A DNA stretch of 64,000 bases from Nelumbo lutea (Eukaryota; Streptophyta; Magnoliopsida; Proteales; Nelumbonaceae): assembly GCA_022828595.1 (NCBI GenBank), contig JAKGHH010000003.1:19344934-19408933 (forward strand), written 5' to 3'. The notes beneath the pieces were generated by a model, which was not told the origin of the DNA, ran no database searches, and worked only from the letters and a program-made list of their open reading frames with translations. Shown in pieces: positions 47,073-59,700 of this stretch. Numbering within the stretch: position 1 is the stretch's first letter; the number at the start of each line of letters is the position of its first letter. The translations under genes were made by a program, and so were the position numbers.

Positions 47073-47240
47073 TAGGGGTGGATTCGAGCCGAGTCAAGCC
47101 GAGCCAAATAGTATGAAGTTTGAATTCGATTCGTCAAGATAGTACAAGACTCAAGCTCGAGCTCGGTTCAAGTTAGAACTTTGAACTCGAGCTTGGTTCA
47201 AGCTAGAACCGACTCATGCTGTTTGCACAGCCCCTTACAA
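47073..47240. repeat. Short TAGGGGTG-type repeat
   Basis: Starts TAGGGGTGGATTCGAGCC and is followed by 'gagctcggttcaagc' repeated twice, ending near 'gcacagccccttac'. It resembles a small hAT-like element with no clear target duplication. Confidence 0.4.
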
Positions 47241-47692
47241 TTTAGCATTGGGAATATCTTTACATAAAAAAAATAAGGGATTTTTAGACTGCACTCCACC
47301 TCAGAATTCAGATTTGAAATGCAAACCTACAACAATTCAAATTTATGAACACCTCCACCTATAACACCCATACCTGCCTGTAAATTGGCATCAATTCCGA
47401 GCTGGCATCTACCCCCAATTGTACGATGGAGCTAGGATTTCAGAGGTGGACTGAATGGTAAAAACCAAAAAAAAAAACATGTAAATATGGAGATATTTTC
47501 AATACACGGTGTAAAAGGTTGTAAGAATGGTCCGAAACCAATCTCCTTTTGTAAAACTTCTGCACCTCAATCTCTGAAGGTTTTATGCATTTTTCTTTTT
47601 TCTCAAAGTAAGAAGCTTAGCTCAAGAAGAGGGTTTTAGTTTCGAAGTCCACACATAAGATGGTATATTTTCAAGCTTGGAATAGTCTTAGG

Positions 47693-47973
47693 CAAGGTTT
47701 TTAAAACCTACCCAGACAACGAATTGGTCAGGGGTCTGGTTCTCAGGTTGAATGGCCCAACCGCTTGAACCGAACAATCAGCCCGTTTTGACAAAAAAAA
47801 AAAATGGTAAAAAATGTTGAATGAATCAAACGGTTCAACTGCCCAGGTCAGCAGCAGTTTGCTGATCAAATCAACATTTTTGGCAAAAATCCGATTTTAG
47901 GGAAAAACAGACTTGACCAATTCTCAAAATTTCCGGTCCAACCATCCAGTCTAGTCCGATTTTGAAAGCCATG
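47693..47973. mobile_element. Non-autonomous hAT element, CAAGGTTTT ends
   Basis: Starts CAAGGTTTTTAAAACC and ends GATTTTGAAAGCCATG. The 8-bp target duplication GTCTTAGG is perfect (47685-47692 and 47974-47981). 281 bp, non-coding. Confidence 0.88.
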
Positions 47974-47999
47974 GTCTTAGGTGTGCTTGTCAACATGAC

Positions 48000-49500
48000 A
48001 AGTTAACAACTTCTAAGTTCTATGGTCACATCTCCTCTATTGGAATGATGCCAAGTGACCATCTCAAATACTGGATCATCTAGAATTGTCAATGGGGTGG
48101 GAATTGGGTTTGCTCCTCATAGAGTGCCCTTCACACCAACAACACAGCAGCCATAGGTTGGGATTATATCCCGTAATTGTATGTTGTGAATCAAGTGAAG
48201 ATGTTCCCAATGTATGGCTACAAATATGCTGTGAGGTTGGTGTGAGAAGTGAATTTGAGTTCATGAATTGAATCTACCTAATAATATATTAATATATAAT
48301 ATATAATATTTGGTTTTATCGGCATATAATCAATTTACTATTTTACACTTTTATTAATGTTATATTATAAAAATGAAATTCTAAGTTGATAGGTAGTTAT
48401 AAATGTCAAATGTATGGGTCATACCCAATTATCTACTAATTTATTTTGGTTGTAGGTCTATCTTAAGTAACTGACTAATAATTGGCTGAAAACTGCTCCA
48501 TCCTGTCTCGAGTCAGATTCGATCCATTGATGACTCTAGAGTTAAAACTGACTTTGATTTTAAGGCTGAGTTGAATTGAAATTATTTTTCGGTAAGGCTC
48601 AGTTTGAAAATTATACAAATACAAATACATACAAAATATAATATTTGACCAATCAATTGGAATTATAAAGGTGATAGTGAATTAGGTGTTATTTATCAAA
48701 ATTCATGGGTGAATTTTGATTGGTCAAAGCTCTATCCATACCATATCTTTTTTCTATCATAGATTTTTCTAAATAAAAAAAGATGAATCTACCATGAAAT
48801 TGCCCGTGCCCTTGAAAACAATTTTAGACACATTTATACAGAATTTCTTACGTACCTTATCTCATATTACAAATTTGTTGATGGAGAAAACAGATTTTTT
48901 TTCCCATTTTCTAGTGTATTGCAGTTTTTTCTTCCGCTACGTTAAATTTGCTGCTACTAGACCTCACAATAAGTCAATCCAATCCAAACCCAGAAAAAGC
49001 GGGTTACGCAGTTATATATGGACTTCAGATTTCTTGTCCACGCCTATCCACAATACACCATCCCCGTGAATTGAGAACATCTCCCCCTACATACTATACT
49101 GAGGATGAGATATTCTATATGTGTGGCTGCGATAAATGTGGGCAAGAAATCCGACTGTCTAGTGGCATGACTAGACGCTACTTAAAAAGAATTTGAGTTG
49201 CATCAGGTTGAGTTATGGACTCATGGATCAGGTCACGACTAGATCACTTCCTTTTCGAGACCAACATTTTCAAGCCGGTGTTCATTCAGGCTATTGAACT
49301 ATTTGAACCGAATGATCAAGGCTATGTTTGGTTATGTTGGCATTGTTTTTTTAGAAAAATGCTGTCAGGTTTTGGTGCTTGAGCCATTGCCGAAACTTCA
49401 AATTCTGATGTTCCCCAACATTTCATCATTTCTTGAAATGAAAAGCTTATGTGGTTCTGACATGGGTCTTAGATGGAAGCATAAAAAGTGTTCCAGTGTG
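48000..49500. other. Intergenic DNA with a MITE relic
   Basis: No gene recognised. The segment 48592-48650 (aaggctcagtttgaaaat, then 'tacaaatacaaatac') is a one-ended relic of the GGCTCAGTTTGG MITE family. Confidence 0.5.
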
Positions 49501-49526
49501 TTAGATTATGAATGCACGATTTATCT

Positions 49527-49976
49527 TATGTGTCTGTTTGGCATCGTTGTCGTTGTTCTAGAAAATAGTGCCATATCAGCACCATACTAGATAAAACAGT
49601 GCTCTAGGAAATAGGTGTTTGTTTAGACCATTTTTTCATAAAAAACGGTGTTCTAAGCCACACTTTGAAAATCGGGAAGGCATGACTTGGAGCAACACCG
49701 AATTTGACATTTCCTAGAGTTACAGCTCATTGCTGCCAATATGGACGTGAGGTGGCAGTGATGTGGCAGTGGATAATGGGTACCGGTGCTGAAAATGTTT
49801 CTTGGAGCATTGGTACCAAACAGAAAACGTTGATGTTACTCTAGGAAATGTCCTACTTGGCAGCAACGTTTCTAAACAAAAAAAAGGCACCATTTTCTAA
49901 GAAAACAGTACTTCCAACCCACACATCAGCACCATTGCTGCATCTGTAGCATCGATGCCAAACACATACTATTCTA
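49527..49976. mobile_element. MITE-like element with TTTGGCATCG ends
   Basis: Left end TATGTGTCTGTTTGGCATCG and right end CGATGCCAAACACATA are inverted to each other with a 3-base gap. The interior holds repeated words such as 'ggcagtgatgtggcagtgg'. Target duplication not readable. A similar left end ('ctatgtttggttatgttggc') occurs at about 49322. Confidence 0.5.
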
Positions 49977-50735
49977 CTAACACCCCACCAAACAACTAAA
50001 AATGAAAAAAAAAAAACAAACATTTATTGTGCTTAGGTGGCAAATGCCTTTTATAGGGTGTTACTATAAACACCCTAACAAATAGTCAAAACCAATAAAC
50101 GGTTAAGTGGAGTTTTTCAGATAAAGTATTTTTTTGAAAAACGATTATCCATAAATATCAATAAAACCAAACACATAATAAATCCATATTTTTGGTAAAA
50201 AGCATCGACTTTGGTTAAAGACCAACTGAACCGGGGGTTGAACCATTGATACGTCTGACCATGGGTCGACTCTCGCCTAAATATTTAGGGTTAGGGTAAA
50301 GTCTTTGCGATCCAACCCGAAACTTGACTCGACATGAAATGAACCGAGTTATCTTGTCCTGACGCAAGCCCCGGACCGACCCGATTGCCCGATCCAGCTG
50401 CTATTGAGCTTTGAGCGCGCACTTTTGTTGCGTGCGTCACGGAAAGACTGAATGAAGAATTGAACAATTGCAATTGCAAGGGAAGGTTGAATTAAGGAAG
50501 AAAAATCAAAGGAGAACTCTCTGGTCTCTCTCTCTGGTATTTGAATGCAATTTTCGTTTTTCTTTCTAAATTCGTTCGCATAAAATCCCGAGAGACCCAT
50601 TTGACTCCGAGGGTACACCAATTGCAGTTTTATTATGTTTTCCATGGGAAAAATGTGTTTCGAATCAGTTTGGCCTTAAAGCTGCGGTGGAGATAGCTTT
50701 TCTTTCTTTAATTCCTCTCCTACCAATTGGTTTTC

Positions 50736-53700
50736 ATGGATTCTTCTTCTCGGTATGGAGCTCAATCGTTCGGACGAACGGAGATTAACTGGGACAAGTA
50801 CTTATTTTCTTTCGACTTGAGCTCCATGTTCTTTTTTATTCAATTTGATTTCTTTTCTTTAATTTATTTTTCTGAACTTGCCTTTTTCCTCATGCTATTT
50901 TTTACATCTCATAAACATTTGTTGCCTCAGACAGAAATTATTTGAAGTTGTTTGCAATGATTAGCTAAACATTTAATATCTCGTAAATTGTTGTTATCAT
51001 GGATTTGCATCTTTATGAAAGAGAAGTTGTTCGCTCAAATAAATGTTACCTGTAAGGGCTTGTCTTCTTTTCCTATGCTTTACCCATTTCCTCAAGGGGA
51101 CAAAAATAACATTATATAGTTTATAGATCTGTTGGGTATATATTTAACTTGGTGGATCCTTTTTCTTTGTACTGGAAATGTGTTGTACTGGCAGAGGTAG
51201 ATAGGGAGGCAACTGGGTAGTCATGTCTGGTCTTGGATCTCCCTTTTCATGGTTGTTGGACGAGAATATTTCTCAACAGGAATTCAACTCCTTATATTGA
51301 TGTATTTATTTTTATTTATTTCTTAAGTAAGTTTTGGTTTATCCAGGTTGAAAGAGCTGTTCAATAATATCATAAGGACAAAGAAGTATTAGAGAAATGG
51401 AGAAAAGCAATAAGGTCTAGTTGAGCAACTTATCATGGATCAGGGTAACAGGATACAGTCTGCAGAAAACTGCAATAATATCATAATATCAAAATGGTCC
51501 TTATATTTTTGGAACCCTAATATTATATACCTATAGAAAAGTTCTAGAATGTTGTCTTTGCTTAATGTTTTATAGGAAAAATGGCATTAATTGTGTACTT
51601 TAGCTGTCCATTTGTGTCAAATATGGTAGTAAAAAAGGGGTAAAATTTTATGTCCAAGTGTCATTGAAGAATCTGTGGAATGTCTTGTTACACTAGGATA
51701 CTCTGGACAAGTTTCTTCTTCAAAATAAGGAAAAAAATACATCAATAAAACTGTCACTTATAGAGCATGGAGATTGATCCCATCCTTCATAGCCATTTTA
51801 AACCTCACATTCTTTGGCTGTTCTTCTGCACCCTAGGGCCTGTTCTTTTTTTGGATTTTGAGAGGGGGGAAAGTTGGTCAATGGGATTTTGGTTCCCATT
51901 GACCAAGATACCCATGTTCTTTTTTCATATTTATGTGAAGTCTAGGAAAATTTATTTTCCCTGGGTATCACTTACCTGATACCCATTTCCTAGGTGGGTA
52001 AATAACTTTCCCACCCGGGGGGAAAGTTGCCAACACTTGGATGGGACAAAATTGCCCATTTTGATAATGGTTTTTTATGACTAAGACGATCATTTTCTTA
52101 TTTTCATGGGAAATAAAAAGAACATGGATAAATACACTTACCTGGGTAAGTATTTCCCAGGAAACACTTACCCAGGTAAGTGCATTTACCCGAGTAAGTA
52201 ACTTCCTGAAAAGCGAACGAGGCCTTAGTGTTTCCATCTGCTTCAGAGTTTAGTGTAGTCGGAGTTGTTAGTCTAATAGGTTAAACCCTGTTGACCTGAT
52301 ATTGTCAGAAAAATAAATGTATAGTTTTTTTGGGTTTTGTTTTTGTTCCTCTTCTTCATGGTTGTATTAATATTTAACTGGATGTTTGCATGTAACAGCT
52401 ACAGTATGCTTCTCTCAAACGTTGAACTATTTAATATTCTTATTCTGCTTATTTACTGCACAAATATCGTGCAATGTTATATTTGATTAAGGACATGTAT
52501 GGATAAGCAAATAATAATCAAATAGGAGAAAACAAAATTAGCGTGTATCCCCTTCCCCCTTCCCTTCCTGAAAGTTGGTTCCAGCTCGGGCCTTGGGGTG
52601 CAAGTCAGGGTTGCCCGAATTGAAGAACTTCAACTATATCAAGCTCAGGTTAGAGTTCCATCCCCATTTAAAATTTAATGAATTCTCAACTCAAACCGAC
52701 CAGGTTTCACCCCTAGTAGTAACAATTGGGTTTATATTGGAGCATGGTACAAATTATAAAGTTCAACTGGATCAACAGTATGACTGATGCTTTGGCAAGA
52801 GGAGTAACCAGTAATCAGTTGTATTGGGGGAGTTTCCTAAGCAAAAAATGTTGAAATCAGATGGGAGGTTGGCAGGGGCTAGCCCAAAAACAAAGGTGCA
52901 ACTAAACTCTAGTCAATTTCATGGGTAATCAGAATATAATCAACTAAACCCTAGCCAATTTCATTGGTAACTCAAATTGAAAAAACCAACTATGCTATAT
53001 GGTAAATTAAATGGGTATCTTGTAGATCTATAAACATGTGTTTGCAAGCATTTAGTTGTGTGTGCATAAATCTGGGGCTTTCTAAATAGCATTGTCTTCC
53101 AATTTTGATTTTAACTAGTTATGATGGAATCACTTGTTGATGAGCACATGTAAAAGATCTCATCAAGTTGCAAACAGCTGTTTATCCTTACCATTCTGAA
53201 TAATGGAAAGTTATTATAACCTAACTCTTATTTATTTTATAAATTTATAACCTAACTTTTGTTCTCATGTCTTTCACCCAATCCTGCAGGCTTGATAAAA
53301 CTAAGTTTTATGTCGTAGGAGCTGGCCTCTTTACTGGAGTTACTGTAGCATTGTACCCAGTTTCTGTTGTAAAGACAAGAATGCAGGTTGCTTCGAAAGA
53401 TACTATTGAGAAAAGTGCATATTCCATTGTCAAAGGCATATTGAGAGCAGATGGAATTCCTGGCTTGTATAGAGGGTTTGGCACAGTCATAACTGGTGCA
53501 ATTCCTGCAAGGATCATTTTCCTTACTGCTTTGGAGACCACAAAGATTGCATCTTTCAATATTGTTGAACCGTTTAAGCTCTCTGAACCAACACAGGCAG
53601 CCATAGCAAATGGAGTTGCCGGGATGACGGCATCACTTTTTTCACAGGCAGTTTTTGTTCCAATTGATGTGGTATGAGTCTTGCTTTCTTCTATGAATAT

Positions 53701-56700
53701 TTTCATCCCCATTCACATTGTACTATCCTGTCTATATCAACCTTGAGGTTGAGGAATTAGCTCCATCCAGGCTAATAAGAGACAAAACCATCCCAAGCCT
53801 GGAGTGCAATTTTTGTGCCTTTACCCTTTTCAGGTTATTTATTCTATGTAATTCCAAATTTTGGTGTATGAGAAAACTTGAAAATCATTTAATTTTATTT
53901 GTTTAGGGTTTCTGGATTAATCTTTGGATGCTTATTTCTATCAAAATGTATCCTCTTAGGTCAGCCAAAAGTTGATGGTGCAAGGATACTCAGGCTATGC
54001 CAGATATAATGGGGGCCTAGATGTTGCTCGGAAGATTCTGAAGGCTGATGGTATTCGTGGGTTATACAGAGGATTTGGCCTATCAGTTATGACCTATTCT
54101 CCATCTAGTGCTGTATGGTGGGCAAGTTATGGTTCAAGCCAACGATTCATATGGAGGTGATAGATACTAACTTATCTTCTATAAATGCCAAATATGTTCA
54201 GAAAGACCTTGCATTTTCTATGATAGCAGGGTTTTATTTATTTAGTGTATCTACTTATCATCTATTTTTGACATTGCTTATGGGTTGCCTATTAAATAGA
54301 GGACTGCTAGTGGGACATCTTTTATTGCATACCAGTGCATCATACACCATATATCTGGAAAGTTGTCAGTATATCAGATTAGGGATCTATGGAACTTGCA
54401 CAATGTATAGATATGTATGATGTACTTGTATCCATCATACACCATATATCTGGAAAGTTGTCAGTATATCAGATTAGGGATCTATGGAACTTGAACAATG
54501 TATGAGATATGTATGATGTACTTGTATCCATCACCCAAAAAATGGGAACTATTAGCATTCCCCTTTTGATATTATGGAGATTCTACTTATTACGAGCATC
54601 TAATTTAGATGGGTGGTTTATTCTTGAAGGCAGAAAGTTATTCTATATTAGAAGTTCAACTTGGTTTTAAGAGGGTTTATTTTGTGTATGTATGAAAGAT
54701 GGGGGCAAAACCATTCCAGGTACATCATACAAGGCTAGGAGCTCATTTAGCACACAGGTAGACCTGTTCTCCATCCATGCATAAGGCTTCAATAACTTCA
54801 ATGGAGACATGTTCATGGTTTAAAAATTTTAACAGTAACATTTCAATTTAAAGCTGAAACAGGAAGGGGAGGGGGAATGGTTAAGATCAGGAAAGATGTT
54901 TGGCGTCTTTCTCTCATTGGTGTTCTTTTAAAGTTGGCAATGGTGATAAGATCTGTTTCTGGAAAGATGTTTGGTGTGAACCCTCACCCTTGGCTTCTGT
55001 CTTCCCACACATTTTTTCAGCTGGCTGATGACAAAGATGTTACAGTTCGGAGCTGTTATGAGATTTTGGGAGGTCAGGTAGTTTGGAGTCCAAGCCTCAG
55101 AAGGAAATTCAGGAATGTCAGGTAGTTTGAACTCACTGTTTCAGGAATGTCCAGGACTGGGAGTTTGACAGAAGATGGTGGCATTGACATAGTGATGGGA
55201 TCTTCACATAATCTTTCTCACTAGTCACTTCTTACTTTGGCTCATCAAGTTCCTGAAGCACCTTGGAAGTGGATTTGGGAGGCGGGTGTCCCATCCAAGG
55301 TGTGTTTTTTTGCTCGGACTGCTATTTTGAATAAATTACAAACCATTGACAATTTGATGGTAAGAGGATGCTGATAAAAAAATGATGGTAAGAGGATTGC
55401 CCTTGGTTAATTTTTGTTGCTGATGCGAGGCTGGGTGGGAGTCAGTCAACCATCACTCCACTACCCCTTTTTCTCTTGCTGTGTGGTCCTATTTTCTGCA
55501 GATTTTTAGTAAGGCTTGGGCCATTCCCAATAATATTCAAACCTTGTTTCCGCTTGGCCGGAAATTGGTTTTAGGAGTTGAAGGGTACTCTGGTCCCCCT
55601 TAGCCATCTTCTGGATATTGTGGGGGAGAGGAACAATCAGATTTTCAGGGGGAATGCTTACAGGTGGAAGCAGTGATGAGCAAATCAAAAAGGATTTTGT
55701 TCAAGTGGTTGTCCATTAAGAAGGAATTCCAAGGCCTCTCTTATTCTCATTGATTTCGATTAGAAAAGAACAGTGAAGGAGAAGAGAAGAAGAGAGAAGA
55801 GAAGATTGGAGTCAAAAGAAAATCTGGACTGGCGGTGCCAGACCTTCTATTTATATGTTACGGCGACCATACAATAACAAAGAAAGATGAAAAGACAAAA
55901 GTGGCCTTGTGACACAACCAAGATTACATCACTCCCCCTCAAGTTGGGGCATAGATATCAATCATCCCCAACTTGTTACAAAGATTATAGTGCCACGAGG
56001 AGTTTAATCCTTTGGTAAGGATGTCTGCAAGTTGTTCCTCAGAGTTGATGTAGGGAGTGCAAACTTCTCCTTTTTCCAACTTTTCCATGATGAAGTATTT
56101 GTCAACCTCTATGTGTTTAGTTCTATCATGGAGAACAAAATTGGCTGCAATCAACATTGTAGCTTTGTTGTCACAATAGAGTGACATAGGATCACTGAGA
56201 GGAAAGCCCAATTCACCTAAGAGATTCTTTATTCATAGTAGTTCTACCACACCATGAGATATGGCCTTGTATTCAGCTTTTACACTAGATCCGGCCACCA
56301 CACATTGTTTCTTACTCCTCCAAATAACAAGATTTCCCCCAACAAAGGCATAATATTCACTAGTGGATTTTTTGTTATCCACAGAACCAGCCCAATGTGC
56401 ATTAGTGTAAACCTCAACTCTCATATGCTCATGTTTTTCAATAGGAGCCTTGTCCCAGAGAATTTCTTCAGGTATCTAAGAACTCTGTTTGCTGCCTCTA
56501 AGTGTGTGGCCTTGGGAGCATGCATAAACTGGCAAAGAACACCCACTGCATGTGCAATGTCAAGTCTTGTCATAGATAGATAGAGAAGTCTTCCCACCAA
56601 TCTTTGATACTGCTTTGTGTCTGCCATGGGCTCATCATTGCAGTCCCCAAGCCTGTGGTTTACATCTATAGGAGTGTTAGCAGGTTTTGCTCTAAGCTTC

Positions 56701-59700
56701 CCCGTATCTTTCAAGAGATCCATGATATATTTCCTCTGGGAGATGAAGATACCCTGATTAGAATGGGCAACTTCAATTCAGAAATAACGTAAAAGCCCCA
56801 AATCCTTCACTTCAAACTGAGTGGCTAAGAATCTCTTCAATCTCTGTATCTTTGAGTCCCAATCACCGATGATAATAATATCATCGACATAAACAATCAA
56901 GGCTGTCATTCTTCCTTGTTCTCTCTTCACAAAGAGTGTGTGATCAAACTGACATTGCTTAAATCCCATATGTTGGATTGCCTTGTGGAACCTACTGAAC
57001 TAGGCCCTTGGAGATTGTTTTAAGCTATATAGAGATTTCTTCAATCTGCAAACTCTCTGCTCATCTCCCTTGGTACCAAAACCTAGAGGTTGGGTCATGT
57101 ACACTTCTTCTAAGTCACCATTCAGGAAGGCGTTTTTAATGTCTAGTTGATGAAGCTCCCGATCTAGATTTGCTGCTAAAGAGAGAAGTTCCTGAATAAA
57201 AATAATTTTTGCTATAGGGGCAAAGGTTTCCACATAATCAACTCCATACACCTGTGAAAAACCTTTTGCAACTACCCGAGCCTTGAACCTCTCCACTATG
57301 CCATCTGCCTTATGTTTTACAGAGAATACCCATTTGCACCCCACATGTTCCTTTCCCTCAGGAAGATCTACCAATTCCCACGTGCCATTTTTGTGAAGGG
57401 CATTGATCTCCTCCTTCATTGCATCTGTCCACTCAGGAACAAGTAAAAATTCTACAACACTCTTAGGAAGGGGAACACTGTTAATAGTAGAGAGGAAAGC
57501 ACGGAAAGTGGGTGAAACATTTTCATAGGACAAGGAAAAGTCTTGGCCCTTTACTCAGGCTCAATTGGGGTGGGAGATTCATTAAGGCCAGAAGTAATGG
57601 ATTTGCTTCAAGGTTTGAAACTAACGAAACAATGGGGAATACAACAATTAGAAGTGGAAGGAGACTCCAAGCTTGTAATAGGGTGGATGCAAGTCGGAAA
57701 CCTGGGAGTGTGGTCTCTTAGACAACCTCTAAGAGAGATTATTAGCTTAGCAAGGGAGATTCAGTGACTTAAAAGGCACACCTCAGGCGCGCCTAAGCGC
57801 TCAGGTGAGGCGTATTTTATGGTAGGCGCTGCGCCCAGGTCCTAGGCGTAGCCCATTCAAAAGGCACACGCCTGATGCGCCTTACGCCTTAGCCCAAGCA
57901 TTCTTCTTTTGAAAATTTGCCGCTTTTTCACTTTTTTTGAGTCTGGCCGCTTTCGCTCGATCACCGAAGCTACAAGAACCCCCTATTTGGTAATGTTGTC
58001 CATTCATTCATCTTACTAACATATCTTCTTAAAAGCAATTTAAAATATAAAATTATTATTTTTTGTGTGAAATCTAAGAATTTAAGACCCTAACATGGAC
58101 TTGTTTGGGGTTGCCTCGAGGGGCGTGGCACAAAGGCAACTTGTAGAATTAGGAATGTAATATATCACATTAGCTACTTGATGCAATTGAGAAAAAAAAA
58201 GAGATTGTGGGTTTTATATGCTTGAAAATGTTTTATATGTTTGATTTCATTTTTAAATTCTCATTTGAATATGCTTTACATATTATATTTATGTATTTTA
58301 ATTTTAGATAATAGGTTTTTTGAAACATTTATTTTAAAACTTAAGTTAATATTTTTATTAATATTATGTTTTATAATTTTTTATTTTTTTTTTAAATTGT
58401 GCGCCTTGCCTCAAAAAGGTGCTCGCCTTGCGCCTTGTGCCTTTTTTGCGCCTTGCGCTTTTAAAACATTGGGGAGATTGGGGTGCATTTTAAATGGGTA
58501 AGAAGGTCAGCAAATGGAATGGCTGACACTTTAGCTAAGCAAGGAGTTACTAGGGAGGCTTTGTTTTGGGCCTGCTTGTAAGTTTTTGTTTTTTCTTTTC
58601 CATCCATTTGTGGGTGGTAAGCTTGTAATCTTTTCAATTCTCTAATGAAAGTTACCATTTCCTATAAAAAAAATAAATAAAATATAATAAAAATCTCATA
58701 GGATAAGGAATGAGCCATTGGGTGGTGTGTGGTGCATGATCCGACACCCTTCCTCTTAGCAATAGGAAGATCCAGATCACAATTGGAAGTGTCAATATCA
58801 ATGGGTTCAGGAATATCAACTGAATAATAGTACCTGAATGTGGTGATGAATTCAATCCTTGAGAATCCGATGGCATAGGTTGCACAACCTTATGATTCTC
58901 TGTGTCTATTGAACTTTGTTGACCCTGGCCTTGGCTTTTGTACCGTTGTCTACGAAAGACCTGAAATGGAGGAGGGTCAGGAGAAGGCAACAAAACCTGT
59001 TTTTGTTTCTCCTCACTTGAACTCTCCCCCTAAGGAGAAGCAGAAAAGAAAGTAACATCTTCAAAGGAGACATCCATGGATACAAAGTACTTTTTGGAAA
59101 TGGGGTCAAAGCAACGATAACCCTTTTAGGAGAGAGGGTAGCCAAGGAAAACATAATGGCTTTGGGGTCCAGCTCACCATGCGTAGGAGACAAATCATGG
59201 ACAAAACACTTGCACCCAAAGACACGCATAGGGATAGGAAACAATGGGGCCGTGGGGAAGATGAGCTGATGAGGGGACATGTACTCCAAAAGACAAGATG
59301 GCATCCGGTTGATAACATAAGCCATAGTCATAACAACATCCACCCATAAACTTTTGGGAACATTCATGTGTATCAGGAACCCTTGAGCAACCTCTAGAAG
59401 ATGAAGATTTTTTTTCTCTGCAACCTTATTCTGTTGAGGGGTTCTAGCACAAGAGCTACAATGAAGAGAGCCACAAGTTTCAAAAAATTCTGTGAGGGCA
59501 CCATGAAAATACTCTTTGGCATTGTTTGATTGGAAAATTTGAATCCCCGTCTGAAATTGTGTGTATACCATAAGTTGAAAAGCTTTCACAAGTTTAGGGA
59601 CTTCTTCTCAAGAGTGCATAGGGTAAACCCATGTATATCGAGAGAAGTCATCAATGAAAGATATGAAATATTTGTAGCCATTCTCTGTTGGAATATTTAC

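Noticed and set aside
50291..50645. Minus-strand open frames upstream of the carrier start
   Set aside because: Low-complexity frames over the carrier leader and promoter; no domain.
53308..53712. Minus-strand open frame of 134 codons
   Set aside because: It is the shadow of carrier exon 2, which has family motifs and matching splice sites on the plus strand.
56254..56583. Plus-strand open frames across 55.9-61.3 kb
   Set aside because: They are complements of the minus-strand Copia gag-pol and contain no recognised domains.
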